Source: an uncultured Atopobium sp. (GTDB taxonomy: Bacteria; Actinomycetota; Coriobacteriia; Coriobacteriales; Atopobiaceae). Taken from it: DNA of 64,000 bases. Of the stretch, positions 61,078-64,000 are shown in pieces. Each line of letters starts with the position of its first letter. Within the stretch, counting starts at the first letter, position 1. The position numbers and the translations under genes are program-made. The stretch covers positions 186,001 to 250,000 of the forward strand of contig CAMUON010000001.1 in NCBI GenBank assembly GCA_947090525.1, given 5' to 3'. Under the pieces are notes generated by a model. The model did not search any database, was not told the DNA's origin, and was given only the letters and a program-made list of their open reading frames with translations.

Positions 61078-64000
61078 ATGTCTACACTCGCTCCCAAATC
61101 CACGCAACCCGCGGATGTATCCTCACGTCTGTTCCAGCACACCCGCCGCGCGCTCTCTGCGGGCGCATGCTCTGCGATTCTCGCAGGAACAATGCTCCTG
61201 GGGGGGGGTTGGCCTAGTTCATTAGCCTATGCGGACGGCTACGTAGACGGCACGGGCAACAACATTTACTATGGTTACAAAACCGATGCGAGCTACAGTG
61301 AGGCTCGTTTTCACATCGAAGTGACTTATTACGACACACTTGATAACGCAAAAGCCGGCAAGGACGAGGGTAAAGACCCGCTCGGTAAATTTGTGCGCGT
61401 GCATTATCTCTCGAACTGCAACCAAAAAGACGGCGCCGCGGACGACTGGAGATTTCGTCCTATGTGGTGGTACGGCGTTCCTAAGGGCCTCCAAAATGTT
61501 CAAAACATTACCTACACGCGTGTCGAAAAGCTGACCAATCAGCGCGGGAATCAACCGTTTAGGCCTGCCGGGTCCTCTCAATTTACCTTCACGGATGGCA
61601 ATGGTTATGGTGTTGTATCGCACAAAACCTACCAAACGCCAGAAGACTGGAAGGGCATTTCCAATTTCTATTTTAAAGACGACAAGGTACTTGCCAGCAA
61701 AGGCTGGAAGCAGCTGCTTGGTCTTAATGGTGGAACATACGATAATGTGGGTAATACAGCTGGTCAATGGGAAAGTTATCAAAAAGAAACGGACGGCCTG
61801 CAAGGCATTTTCGTAGACTGGGAGTCGGCGGGACAGCGCTTTTACGACATGACCTATGTTGGCGAAATGACTAAGGAAGCTTGGGAGAATCGCGATAAGA
61901 ATCCTCTTCGTTTTGCTGCTGGTGTTTATCGTTTTGCAGGTAACTGGCACTATGCCGTAGGCCAAAAGCACGATACGCCAAAGATTGCTGATCATATCGG
62001 CCTTAAGTATCCTGAGCTTACACCTGTGAAAGATCTTAAGAACGTAAGCACCGATGAGCAAAAGACGATTAAAGAAAAAATTGAAAAAGCGAATGAAAGC
62101 ACCAAGTACTTTAAAGAATTGGTTGCTGATAATGGTGTTGCAGTAAATAAGGACGGCTCTGCAACTATCACCTTCAAAGATAAGACTACGCGCACAATTT
62201 CTGCCGATTTGCTTGTCTTTAAGAATGAAGACGACAAAGACAAGTACAAGCCTATTATGCCTGCTCGTACGCCTGTCGTGAATCCGTCCAAGCTTACTGC
62301 TGATGATAAGAAGGCGGTAATTGCTGCGTTTAAGGAGAAGAACAAGGACAACAAAGACTTTAACGATCATGTGAAAGCTGATCCTGACGGCATTAAATTC
62401 AATGATGACGGCACGAAGCTCGTTGTTACGTACAAAGACGGTTCAAAGCTTGAAATTGACGCATCTGAGCTCGTGTGCCAGGGCGCAACCATTGCCGACT
62501 GGGCGCCGTATGTTGTGCCTGACTACATCGAAGTCGACGATCTGAAAAAGCTTAAGCAAGAAGAGATAACCAAGATTGTCAATGCTTTTGATACAGCAAA
62601 CACTGGTATTACGCCGTATGATAAAGCAAAGACTAAAAATGGTAATACAGCACCTGTTGCGGTAGATCCCAACACAGGAAACGCAACCATCACCTGGGAA
62701 GACGGTTCAACCACCACCATCCCTGCGTGGCAGTTCTTGAAAGAAAAAGCGAAGCAAAACCCCGAGCCTTCAACGCCCACGCAACAGGGCGATAAAACTT
62801 TCATCGTTGAAGCGCCTGCAAAACAAACAAGAGTTAAATTTGATCCTTTCAAGATGACGGAAGCTGATTTAACTAATCAAACAAATACTCAGGCACTCAA
62901 TGGTGCTAAGACTTTATATATTGGTGAAAAGGGAAAAGACGCTAAGGATCCTACTAAGAAAGTAAACATAAAGAGTGTTGAATACAGTGTTAAAGATGGA
63001 GTGGGCTACATCACCTTTAAAGCTGATGGCTATAAAGACGCTGAGTATCCAATGAGCGTATTCTTTAAGAAAGATCCGAGTGCGCCAACGCCTCAGACAC
63101 CTTCTACGGAAACTAAGACGGAAACTGACAACGACAATCCAGGGGATACCTTCACATATAAGGTGACAAAGACGGAGATTGATGGCAATAACCCAACTGC
63201 TCCAGACGCCATTAAGGCCATGAAGCAGTTTGTCAAAGACAACTACGACAATGTTAAAGATTCCGATTTAGATGGTGTAAGTGATAGCATTTCAATTAAA
63301 ACGACCTGGACTCCAAAACAAGGCACTGTGAATATGGGAGCTTGGGATAATACAAGTAATTGTGGCCCTGTAACATCTATACAGCCGTCTGATGACTTTG
63401 GCATCCAAGTGAATGGTCACCAGTGGGAAGATGATGATAATGGTGGCGGTTGGTCTGCTGGTATGGAAGGGACGCTGTTTACCATCAAAGCTAGCGATTT
63501 GTACGTCAAAAAGGGCAGTGCTCAACCTCAAAAAGATACCACGATCGATGATTTGAAGAAGCAAGCAAAAGCGCTGTTAGATAAACGCAGGAATACTGAT
63601 AAGCTTACCAACGACGACTTGAAGCGCGCTGGTATCGTGGATCCTGATCAGCTGAATGATGACAAGATCGATAGCATGGCGAAAGGTCAAACAGCCGAGA
63701 AAGACCTGCGCGATCTTATTCGCAAGCTTACCGATGCCAAGAAAGCTGAGCGCAAGTACAATCCAATTCCTGAGATTGAAGTTACCGACCCAGAAAATCT
63801 GTCTGAAGATGATTTCAAGAAAGCTGTGGAAGCATTCTTGAAAGCCAATTACGATGGCACGGATTCACTAGCAGTAGATAAGGTGCCGTATACCGTTCCT
63901 ACGAGTCTCAAGCCAAAAACAGATACCGTCTTAATGGAGCCTGCATCCGATACTAACGCAACAGGTATTTCATCGATTACATACGCAAACAGTGATTTTA
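61078..64000 (+). CDS. Large surface protein with repeated modules (5' part, continues past window)
   Basis: The frame opens at ATG 61078 (AGGAGATT just upstream) and remains open to the end of the window, 974 codons. A signal peptide is likely (hydrophobic AGTMLLGGGW then SSLAYADG, cleavage near residue 52). After an N-terminal domain of about 260 residues, related modules follow at about 62023-62220, 62284-62475 and 62533-62742, each with a helical part (e.g. LTADDKKAVIAAF) and a beta part ending T-x-K-D-G-S-type; a fourth begins near 63790. Such Rib-like repeats are common in Gram-positive cell-wall proteins, and an LPxTG end would be expected beyond the window. Nine G bases at 61200-61208 lie in the signal-peptide codons. 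Confidence 0.8.
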   Translation, partial: MSTLAPKSTQPADVSSRLFQHTRRALSAGACSAILAGTMLLGGGWPSSLAYADGYVDGTGNNIYYGYKTDASYSEARFHIEVTYYDTLDNAKAGKDEGKDPLGKFVRVHYLSNCNQKDGAADDWRFRPMWWYGVPKGLQNVQNITYTRVEKLTNQRGNQPFRPAGSSQFTFTDGNGYGVVSHKTYQTPEDWKGISNFYFKDDKVLASKGWKQLLGLNGGTYDNVGNTAGQWESYQKETDGLQGIFVDWESAGQRFYDMTYVGEMTKEAWENRDKNPLRFAAGVYRFAGNWHYAVGQKHDTPKIADHIGLKYPELTPVKDLKNVSTDEQKTIKEKIEKANESTKYFKELVADNGVAVNKDGSATITFKDKTTRTISADLLVFKNEDDKDKYKPIMPARTPVVNPSKLTADDKKAVIAAFKEKNKDNKDFNDHVKADPDGIKFNDDGTKLVVTYKDGSKLEIDASELVCQGATIADWAPYVVPDYIEVDDLKKLKQEEITKIVNAFDTANTGITPYDKAKTKNGNTAPVAVDPNTGNATITWEDGSTTTIPAWQFLKEKAKQNPEPSTPTQQGDKTFIVEAPAKQTRVKFDPFKMTEADLTNQTNTQALNGAKTLYIGEKGKDAKDPTKKVNIKSVEYSVKDGVGYITFKADGYKDAEYPMSVFFKKDPSAPTPQTPSTETKTETDNDNPGDTFTYKVTKTEIDGNNPTAPDAIKAMKQFVKDNYDNVKDSDLDGVSDSISIKTTWTPKQGTVNMGAWDNTSNCGPVTSIQPSDDFGIQVNGHQWEDDDNGGGWSAGMEGTLFTIKASDLYVKKGSAQPQKDTTIDDLKKQAKALLDKRRNTDKLTNDDLKRAGIVDPDQLNDDKIDSMAKGQTAEKDLRDLIRKLTDAKKAERKYNPIPEIEVTDPENLSEDDFKKAVEAFLKANYDGTDSLAVDKVPYTVPTSLKPKTDTVLMEPASDTNATGISSITYANSDF

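Noticed and set aside
61222..62370. 382-codon minus-strand frame
   Set aside because: Antisense to the surface protein; it results from the codon bias of the real gene and contains no recognisable domain.

Overview
The window looks like a low-to-mid GC (about 50%) actinobacterial chromosome segment, most likely from class Coriobacteriia and possibly family Atopobiaceae. The taxon is inferred from gene content: a sufCBDSU operon, a DnaE with a long insertion in its PHP domain, DUF5648/CAP and Rib-like secreted surface proteins, a PTS-type dihydroxyacetone kinase, and a GlnA-family gene followed by an OmpR-type regulator. No rRNA, tRNA or CRISPR array was found.

Layout. 1-7400: end of a MATE-like membrane protein, a DJ-1/PfpI protein, a two-gene ABC/FtsX exporter, a 730-bp gene-free stretch with three separate inverted-repeat structures, and a secreted DUF5648-CAP protein (minus strand). 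7500-10600: a TPP riboswitch controlling a thiXYZ pyrimidine-precursor ABC transporter. 10700-16200: a membrane protein of unknown function, class II fructose-bisphosphate aldolase, and the divergent dhaM-dhaK-dhaL-glpF operon for glycerol/dihydroxyacetone uptake and phosphorylation. 16500-21900: the sufC-B-D-S-U Fe-S assembly operon (minus). 22300-40500: a long plus-strand run containing a DUF2974-like hydrolase, addB-addA, dnaE, a degenerate NAD+ synthetase homologue, and ruvC-ruvA-ruvB. 40600-45100: cold-shock protein, DUF488 protein, a 1001-aa membrane-anchored TPR-like protein and a small Cys-rich membrane protein. 45280-52900: a glutamine synthetase homologue that has lost most metal ligands, an OmpR-type regulator with an atypical receiver, an HtrA protease, ligA, and a proline iminopeptidase. 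52900-64000: a 39-aa membrane peptide, nagA, a HAD phosphatase, a Phe T-box with pheS-pheT, a phospholipase C-like protein, a GntR/UTRA regulator, and the 5' part of a large repeat-containing surface protein that runs off the window.

How it fits together. Triose metabolism (GlpF, DhaMKL, Fba), DNA repair and replication (AddAB, RuvABC, LigA, DnaE), thiamine-precursor salvage, and amino-sugar use (NagA, possibly the GntR regulator) are recognisable modules. The most unusual points are two apparent pseudoenzymes of ATP/glutamine-linked families (a GlnA-like and a NadE-like protein), a G9 homopolymer inside the signal-peptide coding region of the surface protein, a MITE-like 181-bp element with 29-bp terminal inverted repeats, and a genome-wide habit of Ala/Pro/Ser/Thr-rich inserts in otherwise conserved enzymes, together with alternating purine-pyrimidine spacers in front of genes.
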